Positions 53,907 to 62,035 of a stretch of 64,000 bases of DNA are shown in pieces (the stretch's first letter is position 1; every line of letters begins with the position of its first letter). The notes below the pieces were generated by a model. That model was not told the origin of the DNA. It searched no databases and saw only the letters and a program-made list of their open reading frames with translations. The position numbers were made by a program, and so were the translations under genes. Source of the stretch: Collimonas sp. OK607 (GTDB taxonomy: Bacteria; Pseudomonadota; Gammaproteobacteria; Burkholderiales; Burkholderiaceae_D). The stretch is from positions 1 through 64,000 of the forward strand of contig NZ_FOKF01000026.1 in NCBI RefSeq assembly GCF_900111995.1. Reading direction: 5' to 3'.

Positions 53907-54611
53907 ATGAGCACAATCCCGTCCACCCCGGACTTGCACACGGATGCCGACCTGGGCCTGTCTTATCTAATTAGGCAACCGGTGCCGCTCAAGCCCACCC
54001 GGTGTGTGGTCCTTTTGCATGGCGTCGGTGGCAATGAGACGAACTTGATCGACTTTGCCGCGGACATAGACCCGCAAACCCTGGTGATTTTCCCGCGCGG
54101 TCCATTGCAGCTGGGGGCGCAACAGTTTGCCTGGTTCAGGGTTGCATTCACCTCGGGAGGACCCAGTATCGTGGCTGAAGAAGCCGAGAACAGCCGGGAG
54201 GCCTTGATCCACTTTGTGCAACAGGTGCAGGCGCGGTATGGTATCCCGGTGCGCAACACAGTCATTGCGGGCTTCAGCCAGGGCGGCATCCTCAGTGCCA
54301 GTGTGGCCCTGAGCGCACCCGAACGCGTCGCGGGCTTTGGTATTTTGTCTGGGCGCATCCTGCCAGAACTCGCCCCGCATATTGCCGATAAAGGGCGGCT
54401 AGAAAACCTTCGCGCTTTTATCGGCCATGGCGAGTTTGACACCAAACTGCCAGTGATGTGGGCGCAGCGCTCGGACCAATTACTGGGCGAATTGGGTGTG
54501 GCCCATCTCACGCATCTTTATCCCATTGGCCATGGCATCTGCCTGGCCATGAAAGCCGATTTTCTGGAATGGCTTGATGATCTATTAAAAGTATCCGGCA
54601 ACGGAAATTAA
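53907..54611 (+). CDS. phospholipase/carboxylesterase-type alpha/beta hydrolase, copy 2
   Basis: A 234-residue serine hydrolase. LLHGVGGNETNL, GFSQGG (Ser124), GHGEFDTKLPV (Asp) and IGHGICL (His). I start at 53,907 (MSTIPSTPDL); the open frame reaches 38 codons back into the dioxygenase gene. Last gene of module 2. Counterpart of the protein at 21,226. Confidence 0.9.
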   Translation: MSTIPSTPDLHTDADLGLSYLIRQPVPLKPTRCVVLLHGVGGNETNLIDFAADIDPQTLVIFPRGPLQLGAQQFAWFRVAFTSGGPSIVAEEAENSREALIHFVQQVQARYGIPVRNTVIAGFSQGGILSASVALSAPERVAGFGILSGRILPELAPHIADKGRLENLRAFIGHGEFDTKLPVMWAQRSDQLLGELGVAHLTHLYPIGHGICLAMKADFLEWLDDLLKVSGNGN

Positions 54612-54869
54612 AACCAGTCAACGCTACATCGCCATACGACGAAGAACTGATATGAATCCAAATAAAATAAATGAACTTCACCTCGTCCGTATTTGGTTTC
54701 TTGGCCGATGAAGATGCCTTGACGGATCTAGCCAGGTTGGTGCTTCCATAAATACTGAGCCAGGCAAGTTTCCACAGATCACGGGCGGCTGGGAAGGCCC
54801 ATTTTTTGTAAGTGAAACACCTTTAAAAAAAGTTACTATCGTGAGACATTAACCCAAGGGATATCGGCA

Positions 54870-55377
54870 ATGAAACAAGCATTGTGCTTTGCATTATTAA
54901 CGTGTCTCTTGATGTCTGGTGCGAATGCCGCGACGCCAATAGACTCAGCGACACCTTCCGGAGCAACCATCATGTCCAATGCCGATCAGCCTTCCGCCGC
55001 TCAAATAAAAGAAAATAAGCAAACCGTCCTTGCCTTTTACGAAGCTGGACTGAACCAGAAGGACTTTGCCGCCGCGAGCCAATATTTAGGGCCATACTAT
55101 AAACAGCACAATCCCCGCGCGGCGGATGGCATTGAGGGTTTTCATAACTTCATCAACTTCCTCAAGGCAAATGTCCCCCACCTCGCGTGGTGAAATCAAG
55201 CAAGCGTTCTCCGACGGCAACTTTGTCATCTTGCATGTGCATAAGACCACCAGCCCCACTGATCGCGGCGTCGCCATCATCGATATCTTCCGTCTGGAAC
55301 ATGGCAAGATTGTCGAGCATTGGGATGTGACGCAGGAGATTCCTGAGAAGACGACGAGTGGGAATGGGATGTTTTAG
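54870..55377 (+). pseudogene. secreted SnoaL/NTF2-like protein, frameshifted
   Basis: The gene starts MKQALCFALLTCLLMSGANA (signal peptide), then KENKQTVLAFYEAGLNQKDF and AASQYLGPYYKQHNPRAADG, the start of a SnoaL-like domain. At about 55,178 a single-base change after LKAN shifts the frame. The rest continues from there as GEIKQAFSDGNFVILHVHK, DIFRLEHGKIVEHWDVTQE to a TAG at 55,377. Both halves are otherwise intact, so this is either a fresh mutation or a sequencing error in the CCCCC run. Confidence 0.85.
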
Positions 55378-55504
55378 CTTTCGGCTCTAGTGCGAATAGC
55401 AGAATTTTTGCCAATCAATTCCATTACTCTGCAAAACTTTAGTCAATCCGAGCCAAACATAGATGGCATACCGAATGGCATACCAGGATATCCATAAAAA
55501 CAAA

Positions 55505-55527
55505 AACCCCTTAAACATCAAGGGGTT
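55505..55527 (-). terminator. rho-independent terminator of a tRNA operon
   Basis: The stem AACCCCTT / AAGGGGTT with a 7-base loop is followed on the reverse strand by TTTTTGTTTTT. It lies right after (reverse-strand sense) the tRNA-Ser 3' fragment, so it is probably the original terminator of that tRNA gene. Confidence 0.8.
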
Positions 55528-55539
55528 AATGAAAATATC

Positions 55540-55559
55540 TGGCGGAAGCGGTGAGATTC
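55540..55559 (-). other. tRNA-Ser 3'-end fragment, probable island attachment site
   Basis: TGGCGGAAGCGGTGAGATTC (20 bases) is the reverse complement of a serine-tRNA 3' end, from the T loop to the CCA. Immediately after it the sequence departs from a tRNA (ccgctcac instead of gaactcac), and no D or anticodon arm follows. The tRNA's terminator is on its left side. This is the footprint left where an integrative element entered a tRNA gene; the element then lies to the right and the full tRNA should be at its far end, beyond the window. Confidence 0.65.
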
Positions 55560-55562
55560 CCG

Positions 55563-55997
55563 CTCACAAGGATAATTTCCCTTATCTTTCAATGACTTAA
55601 GATATCACGATGCGCCCAATTTGTCACACCAGCTTGCCCCACCTGACACGGCACTATGTGACCGTATCGCGCCCCAAAAAGAAGCCCTTCACAACGATAC
55701 CTATCCCTCACGTTTCTCGATAATTGACCGACATCTTGCACCATCAGAATGGGGCCGCGCGAGCCAGCTTAGAGTGGTTCGGACAAATCCAGAGTCGCCG
55801 CCAATCCATGCCCACTTCAGCGCCGAGTTTGTGCTGGCATGCAGTGCATTCAGCCACTACCTGCCCCACCTACATTGCCTTCGCGCAAGCTAGCCGCCGG
55901 TTCCTGGTTTGGTCCAACGCTCGTCGCGCAGATTGTCTCGCGGTCATCCGCGCTTAGTGCAGTTGCAGAGCTTTATTTCGTCATCGCCAGTTAAATC
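55563..55997. other. island edge, no gene recognised
   Basis: Between the att-like site and the XRE remnant there is no coding frame with a ribosome site or known motif on either strand. It probably consists of decayed island DNA; no integrase is visible. Confidence 0.4.
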
Positions 55998-56213
55998 GGA
56001 ATACCTCGCCCAAACGTCAGCAGTAGCCGCTACGAGACGAGCGTGCATGAGCCACCGTTTGAGACAGCGGCTATGATTGCGCACGTGCTGGATGTGCCAA
56101 CCACATATTTTTACTGCGAAAGCGCTGACCTAGCTAGGTGGGTACTAGCTTGGCACAAACTCCCCGCCAAAGACCGTGCGGGGCTAATGCCCCTCTTTGA
56201 GGACCCGCGTTAG
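55998..56213 (+). pseudogene. XRE-family HTH regulator, C-terminal remnant
   Basis: The frame reads RYETSVHEPPFETAAMIAHV, LDVPTTYFYCESADLARWVL, AWHKLPAKDRAGL, ending at TAG 56,211. The 'YE-G-HEP-F-T---IA--L-VPT-YFY' pattern is the end of the Cro/C1 helix-turn-helix and its short dimerisation tail. The first half is lost. It precedes the GTPase-caspase operon in the same direction and may have been its repressor; a 17-bp palindrome lies between them. Confidence 0.75.
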
Positions 56214-56325
56214 CGTGCCCCCGGGCTACCAGGACGCCAGCGGGTAGAGTTCGCAAATCTCCTACGCTGCCCGGGCAAGCTGGCAGTTCCAACCATACTG
56301 GTCATTACTTTCTGCAAGGGAAAAA

Positions 56326-56342
56326 GTGTCCTACTAGGACAC
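56326..56342. promoter_or_regulatory. 17-bp perfect palindrome, probable XRE operator
   Basis: GTGTCCTACTAGGACAC has perfect 8-base arms around one C. It lies 113 bp after the XRE remnant and 129 bp before the first gene of the GTPase-caspase operon. Cro/C1-type proteins recognise such short palindromes. It is flanked by AAAAA and TTTT, so a terminator is the alternative, but the single-base loop is too tight for a good hairpin. Two TTGGCAA direct repeats follow at about 56,357 and 56,370. Confidence 0.55.
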
Positions 56343-56470
56343 CTTTTAATATTTTGGCAACCAATATTGGCAAGGCCGAGAGGCAGGAAGCAGTGCTGCA
56401 GCTTGTGAGGAGTAGCAAGTTGCCGGTATGATATGGAAAAGTGAACTGGCACTTTTAAGTTGGAGCAAAA

Positions 56471-57760
56471 ATGCAAACAAATGTGCTGCAGGAATTCCTG
56501 AATCTGCGACTGTTGAACATCGGTGGAGAGGACTCCCGCCTCGAGAAATTGGGCGACGCCTGTCACGAGTTGGCTCAGCAATACGCGGCAGAGCCCAAAG
56601 TTGCCATGGCATCGCTGCTCGCGGCTTGGGACCCCGCCGCCGGCCAGCACCCGACGCTGGTCGCTATCGGCGAGCTACTGCAGAAACACTGGCCCACTTT
56701 CCGGGGTGCATTCCAAGACGAACCGCTCACATTGTACCGTGCCATTATTCTCGAAGCAGTCATGCGAGCCATGGAGCAGCAAGGCACCTTGGCCGTCGCC
56801 GTCAGCTTAGTTGGAGCAAACGTCTTGCCCCACCTCAATGTGGGCCAGGAAGAGCGTATTTTGTCGAAGATTTTGGAACGGGCGCAGAGCGTCACTTCTG
56901 AACGCATCACCCAGCTCTGGCCAACAAAATCCGAGCCAGCGCGTGTCGCAACTTTAAAATTGCCGACCCTTCCTACTCTGAAAAATACGGAACCGAACGC
57001 ATGGTTCGCACAAGTTGCTGCGGCGGCGGGACCGAGTACGAACAAGTCCGACGTATCCATTACCAATCCCAACCCGCACTGGACCAACCAACCGGCGTCG
57101 TGGTCGTATGAGTTCGCGGACCGAATGGCACCAATTCTGACGGATGTACATGACAAGGCAGCCAACGCTGCGTTAAAGGTAAGCACGCAAGCGCTGAAAA
57201 CACTGGGCGACTCTGTCGTAACGAAGCTGGATGACTTCCTCCGCGCTGAACAGACACGCAGCAATCACCTGAGCACATCGAACCGCCTGCTCTGGTGGCG
57301 GCAAGCTCTTTATTCGGAGACTGCTAATGCGCCTTACCGGACACTAGAGGCTCCGCTCCTGGCACTCCACATGGCATTCGACATGGCGGACCTGTTGCCA
57401 GAGGTCTACCCGCCGGCAGTAGAGTCGCTTCTGTTTGAGGCGGTTCGCGCCGCCGCTAATACGCGGTGCGAAGAGCATGTCGCGATGAAAGAGTTGCTGG
57501 ACACACAGAGGCAATCTACGCGCATTGCAGCCAGCAAGTGGCTACAGGAACAGCATATCCCGTCAGGGTGTCGCAGTCTATTCATTCAGGCACTGGCGAA
57601 CTCGTGTGCCGCCGGGAAAGCTGAACTCTCGCAGATTGGCTTCGACCCGGAGACGAAGATGACTCTCGGCGACTGGGCAATTTGGCTGTTGCGAGAGGTT
57701 AAGGCATTGGACGCGTTGTCCTCACCAGACGAGGTTACACCGCCTGAGGAGAAAGCGTGA
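56471..57760 (+). CDS. GASH-type all-helical GTPase-associated protein
   Basis: A 429-residue, mostly helical, Ala/Leu-rich protein with no membrane segment or signal. The N-terminal part (1-150; QEFLNLRLLNIGGEDSRLEK, LGDACHELAQQYAAEPKVAM) and the C-terminal part (260-400; STSNRLLWWRQALYSETANA, PYRTLEAPLLALHMAFDMAD) are separated by a Pro/Asn-rich linker. Gene order and layout match the GTPase-associated system helical (GASH) proteins described with double-GTPase conflict systems; I rely on remembered family traits. GGAG precedes the ATG and the stop overlaps the next start (GTGA). Likely a regulator or scaffold of the two GTPases. Confidence 0.7.
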   Translation: MQTNVLQEFLNLRLLNIGGEDSRLEKLGDACHELAQQYAAEPKVAMASLLAAWDPAAGQHPTLVAIGELLQKHWPTFRGAFQDEPLTLYRAIILEAVMRAMEQQGTLAVAVSLVGANVLPHLNVGQEERILSKILERAQSVTSERITQLWPTKSEPARVATLKLPTLPTLKNTEPNAWFAQVAAAAGPSTNKSDVSITNPNPHWTNQPASWSYEFADRMAPILTDVHDKAANAALKVSTQALKTLGDSVVTKLDDFLRAEQTRSNHLSTSNRLLWWRQALYSETANAPYRTLEAPLLALHMAFDMADLLPEVYPPAVESLLFEAVRAAANTRCEEHVAMKELLDTQRQSTRIAASKWLQEQHIPSGCRSLFIQALANSCAAGKAELSQIGFDPETKMTLGDWAIWLLREVKALDALSSPDEVTPPEEKA

Positions 57761-58725
57761 GCGGGCATTGCTCACAAGCTGCCTGCATCGCTCCTGACGA
57801 AGTTGGATGCCTTGTCGGCGAGGCCTCGCCTCACCTTTGCAAGCATTGGCAGAAAAAGGCTGAGGCCGAAACAACCGGCACAGTTGGGTTGGTGGAGGAA
57901 GGCGCACGGCTGCCTTGGACTGGCAATGCCCTGGGCTCCATGGACATCGGGTTCTTGGCAGGTAAGGCGCGAACGCGGCTCGTAGGCCTATTCGGCGCTG
58001 CTGAGAGCGGCAAGACTTCACTGCTAGGCGCATGGTACCTGCTCCTTGGGCGCGACATCTGCCCTGAGGGAATGTCATTCGCCGGCTCCCTGACACTGGA
58101 GGGCTGGGAGAATATCGCAGGTAGCCTGCGCTGGAACTCTATGCACGGCCCCACATTCCCGCCACATACCTCTAGCGGAACAGGCCGGCATCCGGGCTTG
58201 CTGCATCTGGACCTGAATGTGCACGAAGTCAGGCGCGACATCCTCTTCGCTGATGCGCCTGGCGAATGGTTCAGTCGCTGGGCAGTGCGTCGCGATGCCG
58301 AGGACGCATCTGGTGCTCTCTGGCTTTCAGATGCGTCTGACGTACTCGTTGTTGTGGCGGACTCAGATGCGCTTGCCGGCCCGCGTTTAGGCGTCGCCAG
58401 AACGAACCTTGTCTCACTGCTTCGACGTGTCGGTGCTGAGCGGCGCGACCGACCGGTTGCCCTCGTATGGACGAAGGGGGACGTGAAGGTCGATGACCAA
58501 ATGCGGCAGGCAGTAACTCAAGCCGCAGACCTAGCCCTTGGCAGCTATCGCACCTTCAGCGTGAGCATGCATTCCACTCCGGGTCAAGAGGCACACAACA
58601 GAGGTCAAGGCCTTATTGAGCTTTTCGAATGGGCTCTGACAGTTCCGGAGATGCCGTTTCACAGGCTGGCCGAGCTGCAGCATGAACGGGAACTGTTGCG
58701 TCAGGTCGGGGGCGTCTATGCCTGA
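57757..58725 (+). CDS. DO-GTPase2-type GTPase with N-terminal Cys cluster
   Basis: A 322-residue TRAFAC-like GTPase starting with GTG behind gaggag. G1 GAAESGKTS (80-88), G3 DAPGEW (166-171) and G4 TKGD (239-242) are all present, so nucleotide binding and switching should work. The N-terminus has Cys5, Cys10, Cys18 and Cys28 plus His30, a probable zinc site. DAPGE in place of DxxGQ lacks the usual catalytic Gln, so hydrolysis may depend on a partner. It overlaps its neighbours by 4 and 8 bases. It fits the second GTPase of the double-GTPase systems (inference from order and motifs). Confidence 0.8.
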   Translation: MSGHCSQAACIAPDEVGCLVGEASPHLCKHWQKKAEAETTGTVGLVEEGARLPWTGNALGSMDIGFLAGKARTRLVGLFGAAESGKTSLLGAWYLLLGRDICPEGMSFAGSLTLEGWENIAGSLRWNSMHGPTFPPHTSSGTGRHPGLLHLDLNVHEVRRDILFADAPGEWFSRWAVRRDAEDASGALWLSDASDVLVVVADSDALAGPRLGVARTNLVSLLRRVGAERRDRPVALVWTKGDVKVDDQMRQAVTQAADLALGSYRTFSVSMHSTPGQEAHNRGQGLIELFEWALTVPEMPFHRLAELQHERELLRQVGGVYA

Positions 58726-59560
58726 GGAAACTCTGAATATTGCCGTCTTCGGTGAATCCAACGTCGGCAAGAGCCACTACGGTGCGCAGCTCATAGCTCG
58801 GTTGAACGCCGAGACAGGTTCCATGCGCATGCGTGGCGCCGCCCCTGATTTGGCAGCTTTCGATGATGTGGTTCAGTCGCTCAACGGGGGAGTCCCTGGA
58901 GCGCATACGGCCGCTGGCACCTACACCGAGACCCTGTTACCGGTCCTAACCGAAGACAACCTGGCAATTGACTTGAATTGGCCAGACTATGCCGGCGAGC
59001 AGGTCAGCCAGCTCCTTGAGGAGCGACGTATCCCTGCGTCCTGGCAGCAGCGCGTCGAGACCGCAGACGGCTGGATTTTGATGGTTAGGCCCGAGCGCGC
59101 GCCCTTGGCAGAAGACATTTTTTCTAGGCCGCTTGGCGACTTAAAATCTTCTCGGCCTGATGGCGCTGTCATTGAGCGCTCGCCACAAGCACGGCTCGTG
59201 GAGTTGCTGCAGATGCTGCTGTACTCGACTCACGTACGCACAGGTAAGGCCAAACCGGCACTGGCGGTGGTTCTGTCGTGCTGGGACGAACTTCAAGTAC
59301 CAGAAGGTACGACTCCAGAGCAGGTGTTGGGCCAAAATCTACCGTTGTTGGCTGCCTTTGTGCGCAACAATTGGGACGAGCGCCGCACGCTTGTACTTGG
59401 TCTCTCCGCAACCGGAGTCGCGCTTTCCAAGGATTCTCCAAACAAGGACTTCATCTACAAGGGTGCAGAGCAGATGGGGTGGGTGGTCACGACAGACGGA
59501 ACACACACGCCAGACCTCACTGCTCCTATTTCGCAGCTTGCAAAGGCACTCCAGAACTAA
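58718..59560 (+). CDS. DO-GTPase1-type GTPase
   Basis: A 280-residue GTPase different from the one upstream. G1 GESNVGKSH (12-20), G3 DYAGEQ (90-95), G4-like SCWDEL and G5-like LSATG are visible. It has no membrane segment. It starts inside the previous gene (ATGCCTGA overlap) and its stop shares a base with the next start (TAATG), so production of the two GTPases and GAP1 is tightly coupled. A long insertion between G3 and G4 (RVETADGWILMVRPERAP) is like the Double-GTPase 1 family. Confidence 0.8.
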   Translation: MPEETLNIAVFGESNVGKSHYGAQLIARLNAETGSMRMRGAAPDLAAFDDVVQSLNGGVPGAHTAAGTYTETLLPVLTEDNLAIDLNWPDYAGEQVSQLLEERRIPASWQQRVETADGWILMVRPERAPLAEDIFSRPLGDLKSSRPDGAVIERSPQARLVELLQMLLYSTHVRTGKAKPALAVVLSCWDELQVPEGTTPEQVLGQNLPLLAAFVRNNWDERRTLVLGLSATGVALSKDSPNKDFIYKGAEQMGWVVTTDGTHTPDLTAPISQLAKALQN

Positions 59561-62031
59561 TGGGTATTCACAAAGCTTGGTATGGCCCTAAAGGAGGACA
59601 CGCCCTGTTGTCTTCAACGGAACCCGGCTCGCAGGCTGTCTTTCGCCAAGCGGCCTGGCTCACCGACCTTCCCGGGACTGTTCCGACCGGCCTGCAGTGG
59701 CAACCCTACTTCCGCACTGCCATCCATGACGGCTACTTCGTCCTTATCCACACACGGAGCAGCCGAGACACGACTCGCGCAGGTATGGTCGATTCAGTCG
59801 CCGCCTTCATCTCGCTAACTGAGCTGCCCCTTATCCCGGACCTTCGCGCGCTGGCCGACAATCTGCGCAAGTCGCACGATAACGACGACCGCACGCCCTT
59901 CGTGCCCATTGCCAACGCGACTACCGCGCTAGCTAACGCGCACCACCCGCTCCTGCTCGATATGGCCAACGCGCTCATCTCAGCGCAGCAACGACCCGTC
60001 ATACACATTGGGCAGACGGGGTTCGACGACATCATGCTCGACCTACTGCAGGTCGTCCCCAAGCAGATGCGCCGCGAAATCCTATTCAGCTTGAGCTTTT
60101 CGCCGGAAGACACTGGAGCCTATGTTGCAGTTGCAGCTCCCAAAGAGCTGGCATCGCGGTACCCGCAAGGGCAAGTGCTTTCAGCATCGAGCGAGCCGCC
60201 CAGCACTGGTGTAGCAGCCCTTCTGAACATGCCAGAAGGCCGGCCGTTGCTGGACTTCGGCGAAGCCGCTGCGTTCGACTTGCAGTCGGCGAACTCCTTC
60301 ATCCTGTTGGAGCAAGCCTTTCTTCTGTGGGAAAGCCCTACCGGAGTCGGCGACGCAATCAGGCTTGTGAGGCTGCTGGCGGCCAAGTCAGGGGATTCGC
60401 AGCGAGCAAGCGATGTCCGCAAGGTCGCGTTAGACAAGCTCACCTCCACTTCTGGGCAGTGGACACCGGCCGACGTGCTCTCGATGCGCAACCTGCAGCT
60501 GGAGCGTTTCGACACTAGCACATTGACTGCGGCTGTAAGGGCTTGGGTTCGCAATCGCGCTACCCAAGCAGCAAAGACCGAGGACGATTGCCATCTTTTT
60601 GACCAGGCCGCCCGCAGCGCGGCGCAACAGAAATGGTGGAACACCGACGTTCATGCTGGGTATGCGTCCGCAATCAACGCCCAGAGCGCCGGCATCGGCA
60701 CTCTAGCTTGGGAGACTATCGCGAAGGTACCGGAAGGCCTTGAGCCAGTTCTGGCGCTTTTCGGTGCGGAAGGCCAGCTTCAAGTATTGGCGAGCACTGT
60801 TCCCGCCGTACTGCCCTCGGCCCTCGCTGACAGTGTCGCTCAAGAAAGCGCAAATCGCGGAGCATGGCAACTATGTGGCGTTGCTCTGGCCGCAGCGCAT
60901 ACCCCACCTAAAGCCCTATCTGAAGTTTTGAAGCATGTCCCTCCCAACGGCTTTCGACGTGTGGCCATCAAGTCTGCGCTCTCGAAGGCTTCGCCAGACG
61001 ATATCATCGGAATTGCGGTACGCGAGGGCATTGAGGAAGTCACCGCTCTAGCGGCGGATGTCATCACTGGCGACCCGAATCTTGTGCACAAATTCGATTG
61101 GACTTCGCCAGTGTGGTTCGACATCCTGGACCAAGCAATTGCCAGGAACCGGAACAAAGCCACCGAGGTACCAGATAGGTTGCAAGGGCTGCAGGCGCTC
61201 ATTCAGCGCGGTGAACGGTCGGACCGAATCTGGGGACCACTCGTCAGAGCAGGACTTGCGGACCTCTCGCATGTGCCGAACAGGGCCGATGCTTGGAAAC
61301 TCATACCTGAGGCGCTGGCTTCGGATGTCGTTGGTCTCACCGCAAAGGGGTGGCTAGCCGCCGTGCTGGACGGCACTGCCAGTATTGGAGCCATCGAAGA
61401 GCCTCTGCGCAGCGAAGTGAGGTCCACACTCAAAGGCAACACGTTGATGGCCTCTTTGGCGCAGAAATCCCACGCGGTGTTCATCAACATCATCAATACG
61501 CTTTACCCTCAGAGCGACTATGAATGCGTGACTCTTCTCGATTCATTGGCGCGCACTCCTGGTTGCCGACTCGCGTCGGCGCCCGCGATGGCCCTGGGCA
61601 AATTGATTCGAACACACCTCTGGAGTTCCGCCGCTGCGGAGGCAGCTAGCCACGGCCGCTCGCGTGACGACTTCTTTCCGCTCTGCAGGGAGTGTCTGAG
61701 CGTCATGAATTGGTGGGATAGCTTTCCCCTGAGTTTTCGCATGGGCAAGCCAGTTCAGATTCCCGCCGACGATGCGTGGCAGATGTTTGAGGAAACGCTG
61801 GCAGAGCTTTACCCACAAGGGCCAACGCACCAAGAGTTTTGGAGCCGTACCGGCGGCAAGGACAATCAGCTGAGCTCTGAGGGCAATGGCGTAGCCCAAT
61901 GGCATCGCTGCCTCAAACATGTACGTGCGGGCCAAGGGCCAGCCGCATCGAATCTCCTGCGCACCTCCCTGCGGGACTTCAGCGGAAATCCAGTTCTACA
62001 GGTGCTGCGTGATAGCCGCATGCTAGAATGA
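59560..62031 (+). CDS. GAP1-like large protein with C-terminal EAD1-type adaptor
   Basis: An 823-residue cytoplasmic protein starting MGIHKAWYGPKGGHALLSST; an in-frame longer version from 59,278 lies antisense to sense inside the GTPase gene and is rejected. The N-terminal region (1-230) looks like the GAP1 N-terminal module (YGPKGGHALLS, then HDGYFVLIHTRSSRD). The middle is helical and repetitive. The last 90 residues (about 735-823) form a small domain, LYPQGPTHQEFWSRTGGKDN and VAQWHRCLKHVRAGQGPAAS, which recurs in the caspase protein next door and matches effector-associated domain 1. I infer it couples the GTPases to the protease. Confidence 0.8.
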   Translation: MGIHKAWYGPKGGHALLSSTEPGSQAVFRQAAWLTDLPGTVPTGLQWQPYFRTAIHDGYFVLIHTRSSRDTTRAGMVDSVAAFISLTELPLIPDLRALADNLRKSHDNDDRTPFVPIANATTALANAHHPLLLDMANALISAQQRPVIHIGQTGFDDIMLDLLQVVPKQMRREILFSLSFSPEDTGAYVAVAAPKELASRYPQGQVLSASSEPPSTGVAALLNMPEGRPLLDFGEAAAFDLQSANSFILLEQAFLLWESPTGVGDAIRLVRLLAAKSGDSQRASDVRKVALDKLTSTSGQWTPADVLSMRNLQLERFDTSTLTAAVRAWVRNRATQAAKTEDDCHLFDQAARSAAQQKWWNTDVHAGYASAINAQSAGIGTLAWETIAKVPEGLEPVLALFGAEGQLQVLASTVPAVLPSALADSVAQESANRGAWQLCGVALAAAHTPPKALSEVLKHVPPNGFRRVAIKSALSKASPDDIIGIAVREGIEEVTALAADVITGDPNLVHKFDWTSPVWFDILDQAIARNRNKATEVPDRLQGLQALIQRGERSDRIWGPLVRAGLADLSHVPNRADAWKLIPEALASDVVGLTAKGWLAAVLDGTASIGAIEEPLRSEVRSTLKGNTLMASLAQKSHAVFINIINTLYPQSDYECVTLLDSLARTPGCRLASAPAMALGKLIRTHLWSSAAAEAASHGRSRDDFFPLCRECLSVMNWWDSFPLSFRMGKPVQIPADDAWQMFEETLAELYPQGPTHQEFWSRTGGKDNQLSSEGNGVAQWHRCLKHVRAGQGPAASNLLRTSLRDFSGNPVLQVLRDSRMLE

Positions 62032-62035
62032 GCCG

